From assembly GCA_016706255.1 (NCBI GenBank), contig JADJJZ010000006.1, positions 992,001 through 1,056,000 on the forward strand: a DNA stretch of 64,000 nucleotides, read 5' to 3'. This stretch comes from Bacteroidota bacterium (lineage in GTDB: Bacteria; Bacteroidota; Bacteroidia; Chitinophagales; BACL12). How positions within the stretch are numbered: position 1 is the stretch's first letter; every line of letters starts with the position of its first letter. Positions 37,760 to 46,066 of this stretch are shown piece by piece. Position numbers and translations under genes: made by a program. The notes under the pieces are model-generated. The model worked only from the letters and a program-made list of their open reading frames with translations, made no database searches and was not told where the DNA came from.

Positions 37760-38434
37760 ATGAAATGGTTGTATATATTAAGTCTTTGCCTTTGTTTCAT
37801 AGGTTTAAATTGCTCAAAAGGCGAAAATCAGGAAATGCAAATCCAAAGAGCACAATTAAACAGCAATAAAGTAACCATAGATATTAAAGAAAATTCCTCA
37901 ACTTTAAACTCTAAGTCATTGATAATCCTACTTGAGAATATTGGTCAAGAAAAAATTGAACTTGCTGAAGGAGATTTATTTATTAGGATTTCGTTTGTTT
38001 ATTATGACGGTTCTGATGATGGCTTTTCTTATAATATAATTCAATATTCAAATGATACTTCATTTAAATCATCTTATTCAAGATTTAACAAGTATAATAA
38101 CGAAATAAAATTGAGCAACCAGGTATCGTTTTTGCCCAATTGGTCTTTCGCGCTTACCCCCAAAGATACACTAATGAACAATGTTTTATATCTAATTAAT
38201 AATCTTGAAGAAATTGATACTTATCAAGTTTTAAAATCTAGTTTCCATACATATTTTGAAGCGTATTTAAATGGCACATACACTCAATACCTGTTGGATT
38301 TTAATAACCTATGTGACACAAAATCTGGAGCAATATTAGCTGATATTATAGAGACAATTAATGCTTCACTTAAACAAAATTCGTTACAGGACAAATACGC
38401 AAACAAGTTAATTAATGATTTAAAAGGTGATTAA
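37760..38434 (+). CDS. Lipoprotein, unknown
   Basis: 224 residues; lipobox GLNC|SKGEN. The mature part starts with a beta-sandwich-like region (NSKSLIILLENIGQEKIELA, ISFVYYDGSDDG) and ends helical (DIIETINASLKQNSLQDKYA). No domain is recognised. It is preceded by 213 bp of non-coding DNA and followed by ~220 bp without a gene. Confidence 0.55.
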   Translation: MKWLYILSLCLCFIGLNCSKGENQEMQIQRAQLNSNKVTIDIKENSSTLNSKSLIILLENIGQEKIELAEGDLFIRISFVYYDGSDDGFSYNIIQYSNDTSFKSSYSRFNKYNNEIKLSNQVSFLPNWSFALTPKDTLMNNVLYLINNLEEIDTYQVLKSSFHTYFEAYLNGTYTQYLLDFNNLCDTKSGAILADIIETINASLKQNSLQDKYANKLINDLKGD

Positions 38435-38655
38435 TTTTATATGTAAACACCCGATTGGCCCGTCCATAAGGGCTGGTAGCTGGCATGAGCCAAGACAAAC
38501 AAATGCTCCATGTGAAACTAAATAAGAAGATTTAAGTACAGACCATCGCATGGAGCTGGCGTAAGATCTCGGGGGTTAACTTAATACCTTCTATTTTTGG
38601 TTTATTCCAAAATGCTGCCTCAAATGTATTAAATATGGATTAATAATTAAATCTA

Positions 38656-39261
38656 CTATTTTTCATATTCACCATATCTTTTATAAAATCGATTGATAAT
38701 ATACTCATGTGTAGTTATTTGAAGTGCTTCATTTATTAATATTACAAAATCTCGCCTGTATTTCTCCAGGTTGGTATTTAATAAATATTCAGAATTCGAC
38801 CCTAACTCCATTACCATAAATTGATTTTGAGCATATAAGTAAACAATTTGTGACAAGAATGGTGTTCGCAAATTATCAAGTAAATAGTGGGGTTCTTCAG
38901 ATTTTCTAACCCAAACACTGTCTAAGTATTCGAAATTGGAGATTAGACTACTGTCAATAACCCATTCCTTATATATTGCACATTCGGAAACAGGAATAAC
39001 AAATGTGCTATGCTGTTTTTCCCAAATTATATAAGACATGCTCATAAATGTATCTAGATTCGAACAATGTAAATCGTTATTCGAGTTGGCGTTCGTTGTT
39101 TGATATACAAGTATTGTGTCGACATCTTGCCCATATAAAGTATTAAAAATAGAATCTATTAAGGTCATATCCATATATTCAGCAATCTTATTTGTGTAAT
39201 TTTGAGTAAACACTGTCATTGCGAAGAATAGAGATAATAAAGATAAAATAATGGCTTTCAT
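38656..39261 (-). CDS. Secreted protein, unknown
   Basis: 201 residues from ATG 39261, chosen because it opens a good signal peptide (MKAIILSLLSLFFAMTVFTQ) and lies behind a -7 box. The mature part shows EYMDMTLIDSIFNTLYGQDV and a helical C-terminus (LEKYRRDFVILINEALQI). No known domain. Same strand as 39484-40083, 222 bp apart. Confidence 0.55.
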   Translation of the reverse strand: MKAIILSLLSLFFAMTVFTQNYTNKIAEYMDMTLIDSIFNTLYGQDVDTILVYQTTNANSNNDLHCSNLDTFMSMSYIIWEKQHSTFVIPVSECAIYKEWVIDSSLISNFEYLDSVWVRKSEEPHYLLDNLRTPFLSQIVYLYAQNQFMVMELGSNSEYLLNTNLEKYRRDFVILINEALQITTHEYIINRFYKRYGEYEK

Positions 39262-39291
39262 AGTCCAAGTTATAATAATCAACCGGGAATC

Positions 39292-39299
39292 AAAGATAA
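39292..39299 (-). promoter_or_regulatory. -7 box TATCTTTG
   Basis: TATCTTTG on the minus strand fits TAnnTTTG, 30 nt before ATG 39261; it excludes the longer in-frame start at 39351. Confidence 0.45.
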
Positions 39300-39483
39300 A
39301 TGTTGTGTAAGATATTCTGCATATTAAGATCAGGAAAAAGTATGGTAGCAATAAAAGGGGATTTTGTGCAGACCAATAAAAATAAACGCTGATGTGAATT
39401 CATACATCTATCACATCAAATTGTAAGCAATTATTATCTGCCTATAAAGTAAGTTAGTTTTTAAACGTGTATCAAAACATGAA

Positions 39484-40083
39484 TTATAGTGACTTAAGGC
39501 ACTCGAACTTATATGTTCCGGTATAAAATCTATACCCAACAATTAATCCATTAGGTAGCATTGTCAACCTGTCTATTAAAGGATAATTGCTTACCGGAAC
39601 TCTCTTCAAATAGAAAGTATATTGATAGGGATACTCAACCGGGAAATAATATTTGTTTTCACTTTGTAAAATTTTAATCACCTCATTGCCTAAATAACTT
39701 GCGGTTTGAATGGGAAAAATGGTGCTATCGATTGGAGCAAACAGACCCATGAGCGTTTCCTTGCTTTTTAAGGAATCTTTTACGGTATCAATTCCACCTT
39801 GCCTAAAAAAAATCGTATCGTGGCTGATTCGATACAAATCAAAAAACATATCTTCTCCAATAATATTATCAGTTGTTAATAATTCAGCGTTGTTAAATTT
39901 TAATTTAAAATAATTAATTCCCTCAGAACTTATATAATTGCTCGTAATTATAAAGCCGGTGGCGTTTTGGATGCCTGCGCAATCACAGGAATATGATGTT
40001 GTACCAGCCAAACCATATAGTATACTATCTGATTGTCCATACAAAGTGCTATAAAGCATTATTGCCAGAAGCATATATTTCAT
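39484..40083 (-). CDS. Secreted protein of unknown family, paralogue of 36134-36793
   Basis: 199 residues, signal peptide MKYMLLAIMLYSTLYGQ. It shares, in order, FDLxR...DTxFxR, IQTA and the PLI...G-I-V...Y-...C block with the gene at 36134. It also has a CDC motif near residue 34 (SYSCDCAGIQNATG) that the paralogue carries instead near its C-terminus (RCTCRR). Opposite strand and heavy divergence suggest an old duplication or separate acquisition. Confidence 0.55.
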   Translation of the reverse strand: MKYMLLAIMLYSTLYGQSDSILYGLAGTTSYSCDCAGIQNATGFIITSNYISSEGINYFKLKFNNAELLTTDNIIGEDMFFDLYRISHDTIFFRQGGIDTVKDSLKSKETLMGLFAPIDSTIFPIQTASYLGNEVIKILQSENKYYFPVEYPYQYTFYLKRVPVSNYPLIDRLTMLPNGLIVGYRFYTGTYKFECLKSL

Positions 40084-40406
40084 GTTCTAAAATTAATGAA
40101 AATTGGCCTTCGTTAAGGATTATTACGTAAGATTTGTAGATTTATAACCATAATCATTGCCATCAAAAATAAAATTATTTTGAATACATAAACTGTCAAA
40201 TTCAGGCTTAAGTTTCCTGAATATCTTAACTTTTTTAGACTTCAAGTCCTAAATATTTTGCTTTGGCATAAGAGCAAAGTAAAGATAATCCATTAACTTT
40301 ACTTTAGTGAAAGGGAAAAGTAAAGATATTTACTTCAGTTATGCAGTTATATTAACTTGACCAAAGGAGCTTATAACAGTTGTGTTTCTATACACTTATT
40401 TTTCCC
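40084..40406. other. Intergenic, nothing but short AT-rich motifs
   Basis: About 320 bp. AGTAAAGATA occurs twice (near 40277 and 40319); no gene or RNA recognised. Confidence 0.4.
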
Positions 40407-40414
40407 TATTTTTG
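40407..40414 (+). promoter_or_regulatory. -7 box TATTTTTG
   Basis: TATTTTTG lies 12 nt before ATG 40427; a TTG sits 24 nt upstream of the box. It rules out the longer start at 40382. Confidence 0.55.
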
Positions 40415-40426
40415 ACCTCCATACAT

Positions 40427-40942
40427 ATGCACCCTGTATTTCGTTATTACCTGTTTACTTTATTAGGTAGTTTGCTATTCCCAATAGCAAGCCACAGCCA
40501 AATCCTATGCACACCCAATGAAATCAGAACAGAAATCATCATTAACACTTCCGCAGCTGAAGCTTGGCAATTATTGACTGATTTTGATGCTTATGCCAAT
40601 TGGCATCCATACATTTTACAGGTTGAAGGTAAAGTTGCGCTGAAGGAGAAAATTAAAGTGACAACTATTGAGGTAGATTCTACAACCGATCAATTTTCAG
40701 CCTTTATTTTGTTGTTTGAACCGAATAAACAATTAGCCTGGGGTGGGTCGCTGGGGTTTATTTTTAGTGCGAAACATTATTTTATCATTGAACCAATTAA
40801 TGATAACCAAATACTTTTTGTTCAGGGTGAATATTGGCATGGATTATTCGGAAAAAATTATGGAAAAAAGATTTACCTCGAAACCTATCAAAAATTTATC
40901 GCCATGAACGAAAAAATGAAAGTCGTGCTGGAAAGTAATTAG
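40427..40942 (+). CDS. Secreted SRPBCC-family (START-like) protein
   Basis: 171 residues from ATG 40427 with a signal peptide ending SHSQ|ILC. The rest is a polyketide-cyclase/START-like ligand pocket: EIIINTSAAEAWQLLTDFDA, YANWHPYILQVEG, FIFSAKHYFIIEP and a C-terminal helix (FIAMNEKMKVVLE). Most SRPBCC relatives are cytoplasmic, so the signal peptide is notable. Ligand unknown. It lies 37 bp ahead of another small secreted gene and may be co-transcribed. Confidence 0.75.
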   Translation: MHPVFRYYLFTLLGSLLFPIASHSQILCTPNEIRTEIIINTSAAEAWQLLTDFDAYANWHPYILQVEGKVALKEKIKVTTIEVDSTTDQFSAFILLFEPNKQLAWGGSLGFIFSAKHYFIIEPINDNQILFVQGEYWHGLFGKNYGKKIYLETYQKFIAMNEKMKVVLESN

Positions 40943-40979
40943 AAAATAAAACTTATTTTTAGAACACAATTACAATTTT

Positions 40980-41432
40980 ATGAAAATACATAAATATGTC
41001 GTAGCCTTGCTACTATTGTTGTTTGCGTTTAAAGGTTATGCGCAAACAGATACCACTTCGTCTGACCTAGCTCAAATTACAGTAACATTAATGGACTATA
41101 TTGAAGGGACTTCCAATGGAGAGCCTGATAGGGTGCGACGGGCATTTCATCCCGATTTTAATTTGTATACAGTAACACAAGAAGACAGCCTGCGCATACG
41201 TTCGGGTGAAGAATATATTCAAGGCATTAAACAAGGCGAAAAATCTGACCGCATAGGACGTATAATTGCCATTGACTATGAAAATAATGCTGCAATGGCT
41301 AAAGCTGAAATTGTAATCCCTGGCTGGAGAATATTTACTGACTACTTTTTATTATTAAAATATGAAGGGTCGTGGAAAATAGTGCAAAAAAGTTATACCT
41401 GGACGGCATATCCGACAACAGGTAATAAATAG
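40980..41432 (+). CDS. Secreted NTF2-like protein, lumazine-binding type
   Basis: 150 residues, signal peptide MKIHKYVVALLLLLFAFKGYAQ. The NTF2/SnoaL-like cone is visible: LMDYIEGTSNGEPDRVRRAF, HPDFNLYTV, then GRIIAIDYENNAAMAKAEIV and YFLLLKYEGSWKIVQKSY. This matches the 'putative lumazine-binding' subgroup. Function is unknown. It follows the SRPBCC gene closely. Confidence 0.75.
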   Translation: MKIHKYVVALLLLLFAFKGYAQTDTTSSDLAQITVTLMDYIEGTSNGEPDRVRRAFHPDFNLYTVTQEDSLRIRSGEEYIQGIKQGEKSDRIGRIIAIDYENNAAMAKAEIVIPGWRIFTDYFLLLKYEGSWKIVQKSYTWTAYPTTGNK

Positions 41433-41482
41433 CAGGAAAATAGGTCAATTTTGAGTTAATGTAAGATTAAAATGGATGAGAT

Positions 41483-41530
41483 GTTGTCGTGGAGTTTCCA
41501 ACTCTTGACGCCACACCGGTCTCCGACCGA
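41483..41530 (+). repeat. 48-bp direct repeat, copy 1
   Basis: Begins GTTGTCGTGGAGTTTCCAAC and ends GGTCTCCGACCGA. It matches 42401-42448 at 46 of 48 positions. It contains two small hairpins (GGAGTT/AACTC and CGGTC/GACCG). Confidence 0.85.
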
Positions 41531-41687
41531 GGTGTTTTTACGATTAGCTGAAATGTCTTATTTTAGTGTTGCTTAGTATTTAGTACCAATATTAATTTTT
41601 AGACTGACAAGTATTTAGGCAACTATGAATAGTCGTAAACAGCCTGTTTCTTCTGTTTGTTACACTTTAAATTATTAAGTAGTTATT

Positions 41688-42050
41688 ATGAAAAACATTC
41701 TATTTTTATTAACAGGGATTTTGAGTGGTTTTATTGTTTGGTTCATTCTTAAAATAAGTTTTACTGCAGATATATACAATACGATTAATTCTTATTCAAA
41801 TTTAAATGATATTGAAAAACTTGAGTTTATAGAACTTTACCGTAAAAAAAATGGTGAAACAGTATTTTATGACTTAGAAAGAATTTTTAATGATAGTAAA
41901 GACAATGAGGCAACAATGTTGATTGGTTATTATTTAATTGAAACAGTGGCAATATCTGATAGCTTAGCCTTCTATAAGAAATATTTGCCTATTTTGGAAT
42001 CAAAACCTGACCGCGTCATTGATTCAACGGCAATTCCCCAATTTACTTAA
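41688..42050 (+). CDS. Small single-pass membrane protein, unknown
   Basis: 120 residues; one N-terminal hydrophobic segment (NILFLLTGILSGFIVWFIL) that may be an anchor or uncleaved signal, followed by a helical soluble part (LNDIEKLEFIELYRKKNGE). No domain is recognised. It lies between the two 48-bp repeats. Confidence 0.5.
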   Translation: MKNILFLLTGILSGFIVWFILKISFTADIYNTINSYSNLNDIEKLEFIELYRKKNGETVFYDLERIFNDSKDNEATMLIGYYLIETVAISDSLAFYKKYLPILESKPDRVIDSTAIPQFT

Positions 42051-42086
42051 TTGTTAATGATTTTTGTAAACAAGTAAAAGCAAATT

Positions 42087-42371
42087 ATGAAATATTTTAA
42101 TCGTACTTTATTGACTTTTTCAATATTACTTTTTATATGGTATATTTATTCTACCATTACTTTATATGACTATTTCATTTTCTCTCATGATGCACGTATA
42201 AGAGAATACCCATTTTTAAATTTACTTTCATTAATGGAAATAATTTTCTTAATACTAATAGGGTTTATGTATAAATACAAAGTTAATGTTCGCATACTTC
42301 AATTTAATTCTTTATGTTATATTTTATTTAATTGCTGGTTCCTGTTTATTTCTAAAGCGGTTGCTTTTTGA
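42087..42371 (+). CDS. Small polytopic membrane protein, unknown
   Basis: 94 residues with three hydrophobic segments (LLTFSILLFIWYIYSTITLY, LMEIIFLILIGFMY and FNSLCYILFNCWFLF). It starts 36 nt after the previous gene, likely the same transcript, and is the second gene of the cassette between the 48-bp repeats. No family is recognised. Confidence 0.45.
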   Translation: MKYFNRTLLTFSILLFIWYIYSTITLYDYFIFSHDARIREYPFLNLLSLMEIIFLILIGFMYKYKVNVRILQFNSLCYILFNCWFLFISKAVAF

Positions 42372-42400
42372 TTAACTAAATAAAAATGTAACCAGGTTGT

Positions 42401-42448
42401 GTTGTCGTGGAGTTTCCAACTCCTGACGCCACCCCGGTCTCCGACCGA
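42401..42448 (+). repeat. 48-bp direct repeat, copy 2
   Basis: Same sequence as 41483-41530 with two substitutions. The two copies bracket an ~870-bp segment holding only the two small membrane-protein genes. Confidence 0.85.
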
Positions 42449-42584
42449 AATAAGGTAATTAACCTAAATTTTCTCAAGTATTTACAAAAATTTGTCGCAA
42501 AACCCCCGCTAATTGTCGCAATTAAATTGGTAGTTATTTGCTGTTGTATTATTTTAGCTTATTATTAATTATAAAAAAAATATT

Positions 42585-43013
42585 ATGGCAATACTCAAAT
42601 TTAATACAACAATTCATGCGCCTAAAGAAAAAGTTTGGGACGTACTTTGGGATGATGCTTCATACCGCAAATGGACAGCTGTTTTTCATGAAGGTTCTCA
42701 TGCAGTCAGCGACTGGCAGGAGGGAGGAAGTATCTTATTTCTTGGTCCTAATGGTGATGGCATGTATAGTATGATTGAAAAGAAAGATGAATACAATTCA
42801 ATGGTATTCAAACATTTAGGTGAAATAAAAAACGGAGAACGCATTTCAAAAGAGTGGGGTGATGCTACCGAAAGTTATTTCCTTGATGAAAAGGATGGTG
42901 TTACCACATTAAAAGTTGAATTAAATATGGGCGCAGAAGCCGGTATGGAAGATTATTTTAATGGCACTTTTCCGAAAGCACTTGAAGTGGTGAAAAACCT
43001 TGCGGAATTGTGA
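42585..43013 (+). CDS. SRPBCC domain protein (AHSA1-like)
   Basis: 142 residues, cytoplasmic. The AHSA1/CalC pattern is clear: FNTTIHAPKEKVWDVLWDDA, YRKWTAVFHEGS, GPNGDGMYSMIEKKDEYNSM and the C-terminal helix (NGTFPKALEVVKNLAEL). It binds a hydrophobic ligand or acts as a co-chaperone-like protein; specificity is unknown. Confidence 0.82.
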   Translation: MAILKFNTTIHAPKEKVWDVLWDDASYRKWTAVFHEGSHAVSDWQEGGSILFLGPNGDGMYSMIEKKDEYNSMVFKHLGEIKNGERISKEWGDATESYFLDEKDGVTTLKVELNMGAEAGMEDYFNGTFPKALEVVKNLAEL

Positions 43014-43126
43014 AATATAGAAATTATATTTTTAGAAAATGATATTATTTAATAGCCTGTTAAGGCAAAGGCCATCAATGTAACGTTAAGTTGATGGCCT
43101 TTGTATTTAACACTTTGACAATTAAT

Positions 43127-43504
43127 TCAGGCGGTTCGCTCCCAACGGATATTTAAATTATATTTTCCTTTAACACCTAACATACTACCCTTGATATCGG
43201 CATTTAGTTGCCTCGAAAAAGCTGTGCCAACAGGTATTACAGGCGGAATGTTAAAAATAAAGTTATCGGTAATAATATCTGAAGTATCTATTAGTGCTGT
43301 ACCCGGAATAAGAAAACCAAATAGATATATGCCGGCACCTAATAACATTGTTAACAATCCAAAAATTCCAATTGGTGCAAGAACAGGAATGGCACTTAAC
43401 ATCATCATGGCAAAACCAATTTCGAAAACGGCAATACTGATTATTGCCATAATTAATACAATGTCCCCATCTCGTTCCTCGTTTGCCAATGCAGCTGAAG
43501 GCAA
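43127..43504 (-). CDS. Membrane protein, 5' end apparently lost
   Basis: 125 residues. It begins at a TTG with PSAALANEERDGD, which looks like the end of a signal peptide (ALA|NEE) whose hydrophobic core is missing; an in-frame TGA lies just upstream. Two hydrophobic segments follow (LIMAIISIAVFEIGFAMMML and the region around LAPIGIFGLLTMLLGAGIYL), then a soluble beta part (NADIKGSMLGVKGKYNLNIR). Its upstream flank runs within ~70 bp into an octamer/AACAGCCG repeat, which may have replaced the true 5' end. Confidence 0.45.
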   Translation of the reverse strand: MPSAALANEERDGDIVLIMAIISIAVFEIGFAMMMLSAIPVLAPIGIFGLLTMLLGAGIYLFGFLIPGTALIDTSDIITDNFIFNIPPVIPVGTAFSRQLNADIKGSMLGVKGKYNLNIRWERTA

Positions 43505-43574
43505 TCACATTAAGATGTGATTTTGTGGTAATGTGTACATAGCATCGAATGCTACGGACGATGGATTAATTTAT

Positions 43575-43595
43575 TAATGTACCAATGAACAGCCG
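43575..43595 (+). repeat. Short copy of the octamer-tail element
   Basis: TAATGTACCAATGAACAGCCG, one octamer unit plus the start of the tail, is the minimal copy of the element seen at 45063 and 48897. Confidence 0.65.
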
Positions 43596-43630
43596 AAACC
43601 TTTGTGAGTGTTAACATTCTGCGTTGTTGT

Positions 43631-44260
43631 TTTACATTTAACTATAATTCACAAGTTAAAAATATGAAACCTCTAGGAGGCTTTTGTTTATAGGTAAAAT
43701 GACATGTTGTGGCATTATTTTACATTAATCTTTAATGCACATTTCTTGTGTCACCCCTGCCTCGCCCAGCAGGTAAACCGCTGGGGTTTGCTTGATTCTT
43801 TGGAAGGTATTTTTTCTACAATCGTTTCACCCCTACCTTATCAGGAAGGTAAAGCGATGCGGTTTTGTTTATGTTTGAAATGGCATGCTGAGTTATGATT
43901 TTACATTTTTTGCTTCAGCGACATTTTTTGTGTCACCCCGCTGGGGTTCCACTGATTCTTGGGGGTACTTTTTTTCTACCAATCTTTCACCGCTATGCGG
44001 TTTTTGTTTATATGTAAAGTGACATTATGGGCTATTAATTTACATTGAATTTTAATTCACAAGTTAAAAATATGAAACCACTACGTGGTTTTTGTTTATA
44101 TGTAAAGTGACATGCTATGTTATTATTTTACATTTTACTATAATTCGCATTTTTTGTGTCACCCCTGCCTCGTCCGGCAGGTAAACCTACGGGGTTCAAC
44201 TGATTCATAGGGGGAGGTTCTGTTACCATTCTGTCACCTCTACGAGGTTTGATTGTATGT
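43631..44260 (+). repeat. Modular palindromic repeat cluster, left arm
   Basis: Non-coding. It alternates modules: GTGTCACCCC + variable stem + GGGGTT; TTTTTTCTACCAATCTTTCAC; ACCGCTATGCGGTTTTTG; and TATATGTAAAGTGACAT. A ~62-bp block at 43646-43710 recurs at 44053-44114. Stems such as CTACGTGGT vary between copies while flanks stay constant. 43930-44002 is the inverted counterpart of 44877-44949. Confidence 0.8.
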
Positions 44261-44344
44261 AAAAAATAAAATGATTCGATTTAATTTTTAATTATCTCAT
44301 AATCGAGCGGTGAGGATAGAAAATATTCGAATACTTTATGCTAA

Positions 44345-44965
44345 TTAAATTTAACGATGATTCAACCGCGTAGCTTTACCTTCCTGATAAGGCAGGGGTG
44401 ATACGTTTGTAACAAAAGATACCTTCTAGAATCGAGGGAACCCCGTAGGGGTGAAAGAAAAATGTAAATCGAGGCAAAATGTTGAATCAAAACTAAAAAT
44501 TAAAATTAACGATAAACCAACCGCGTAGCGGTTGCATATTTTTAACAAAAAATGTGAATCGAGGCAAAATGTTGAATCAAAACTAAAAATTAAAATTAAC
44601 GATAAACCAACCACATAACGATTACATATTTTTAACAAAAAATATAAATCGAGGCAAAATGTTGAATCAAAACTAAAAATTAAATTTTACGATGTACCAA
44701 CCACATCCCTTTACCTTCCTGATAAGGTAGGGTGAAATGTTGGTAGCAAAAATGCCGTCCCTAGAACCAATAGAACCGCGTAGCCTTGCCTGCCGGACAA
44801 GGCAGGGGTGAAACAAAAAATGTGAATCGAGGCAAACTGTTGAATCAAAACTAAAAATTATATGTAACGATAACCCAACCGCATCGCGGTGAAAGATTGG
44901 TAGAAAAAATGCCCTCCCAAGAAACAGGTAAACCCCAGCGGGGTGACACAAAAATTGTGATTCAA
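44345..44965 (-). repeat. Modular palindromic repeat cluster, right arm, with 90-bp tandem repeats
   Basis: The same modules as the left arm in reverse orientation. GAGGCAAAATGTTGAATCAA recurs at 44471, 44561 and 44651 (period exactly 90 bp) and with one change near 44829. Each 90-bp unit holds one hairpin core (AACCGCGTAGCGGTT in the clearest copy). Open frames across it are by-products of the repeat. Confidence 0.8.
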
Positions 44966-45062
44966 ACAAAAGTTGTTTTTGGTTAACCTGATAATTTGCT
45001 TAAAACGTTGCGATTGGAACGATGCAGAAACTCCTAGTCCGGATCGCAGTGGAAACAAGCTA

Positions 45063-45114
45063 ATGTACCAATGTGTTAATGTACCGATGTACCAATGGAA
45101 CAGCCGGTTTTGAG
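45063..45114 (+). repeat. Octamer array with AACAGCCGG tail (right copy)
   Basis: Four 8-bp units (ATGTACCA, ATGTGTTA, ATGTACCG, ATGTACCA), ATGG, then AACAGCCGGTTTTGAG. The 16-nt tail is identical and inverted relative to 30961-30976. Confidence 0.8.
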
Positions 45115-45204
45115 ATTGATTTATAATTTAATGCTTGTTGCAACGAAGAGCCGGTAGGGGATTTTATTGGGGTGGGGAATGTTGCTACTCCAAAAATCTT
45201 TTCT

Positions 45205-45957
45205 TCAAGCTGCTTTGTTTTGCAGTTTGGTGCGGAAAACGCTGAGTTTTAAATTTTCGCTCATCATGTGGATGCCGTTGTAAATCATGACTAAACTTAC
45301 CATCATAATTACGTGACTGATGTCTTTGTAATTAAACCAGGGGCTCAATGAAAATTGTTGGGTGTGAATTAAAACGGTAAAAAACGAAATGCCCATTCCA
45401 GACATAATCCAGCCGCTGCCCGAATGACTGCGTTGCCAAGCGATGAAGTGGGTTAAAAAAATGAGGAATAACCCCGCCGCTGCGTGAATTTTAAATATTT
45501 CGAAATTATTGCTGATAAAGGTATAAGCCATGAATACAGCGAGCAATACAAAATTGGTAATCGTTAAAAATTTGCGCACACCGGAATCCATATTGGTAAA
45601 CCGAATGGTGGCTTTGAGGGCAAAAAACACGGAAATACTGCTAAAAACGGTCATCGCCATAAACAGGGTATTATACCACCAGATTGCTTCTGTGCCGTTT
45701 AAGGCATGCGCTAAAGCCCCTGTGCCCGTCGAAATACCCATAAATAGAAAAAACATGCGCCACGAATTATTAAAAAAACTCTCGTTGAGCCTATTTTTAA
45801 TGCGTGCGAAAAGGGTAAAACTGATTACCGCTAAAACAATATCTGTTAAACTGGTCACCGGCTCGCCAATGGTAAGTCCGGCCACAGTTATTATCTCTAT
45901 CTCCAATGCCTGGTCCTGCTGTTTTTGGTCAGTCGGCGATGATTTGCCGACACACAA
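45205..45957 (-). CDS. Polytopic membrane protein, possibly CREST/ceramidase-like
   Basis: About 250 residues with seven hydrophobic segments. Conserved-looking polar features within the membrane are GALAHALNGTEAIWWYN and FNYKDISHVIMM, reminiscent of the His/Asp positions of the CREST (ceramidase/PAQR) superfamily; this is a loose resemblance. The start is uncertain. A -7 box at 45975-45982 puts the message start near 45968, making TTG 45957 the first candidate and excluding the ATG at 46038. Confidence 0.55.
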   Translation of the reverse strand: MCVGKSSPTDQKQQDQALEIEIITVAGLTIGEPVTSLTDIVLAVISFTLFARIKNRLNESFFNNSWRMFFLFMGISTGTGALAHALNGTEAIWWYNTLFMAMTVFSSISVFFALKATIRFTNMDSGVRKFLTITNFVLLAVFMAYTFISNNFEIFKIHAAAGLFLIFLTHFIAWQRSHSGSGWIMSGMGISFFTVLIHTQQFSLSPWFNYKDISHVIMMVSLVMIYNGIHMMSENLKLSVFRTKLQNKAA

Positions 45958-45974
45958 TGTTAAATAAAGTTGTG

Positions 45975-45982
45975 CAAAGTTA
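45975..45982 (-). promoter_or_regulatory. -7 box TAACTTTG
   Basis: TAACTTTG on the minus strand fits TAnnTTTG, 17 nt before TTG 45957. Confidence 0.45.
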
Positions 45983-46066
45983 CGGCATCTGTATATACAT
46001 TTTGGTGCCAGAACTTCGAATTCGGACTTATTTAACACTGCTTTCGCGGCTAAACTTACAGACAGG

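Noticed and set aside
43704..43898. Open frame in the palindrome cluster
   Set aside because: It consists of the repeat modules themselves and has no independent protein features.
44471..44740. CRISPR array
   Set aside because: The whole 90-bp unit is conserved, including the would-be spacers, and no cas genes are nearby.
44426..45058. Three overlapping minus-strand frames with repeated peptides
   Set aside because: The peptide repetition mirrors the 90-bp DNA repeat; no start signals or conserved-looking protein.
30645..45204. Prophage or conjugative element
   Set aside because: No integrase, transposase, phage structural, relaxase or T4SS gene is present in the stretch; only the tRNA remnant and repeats hint at mobility.
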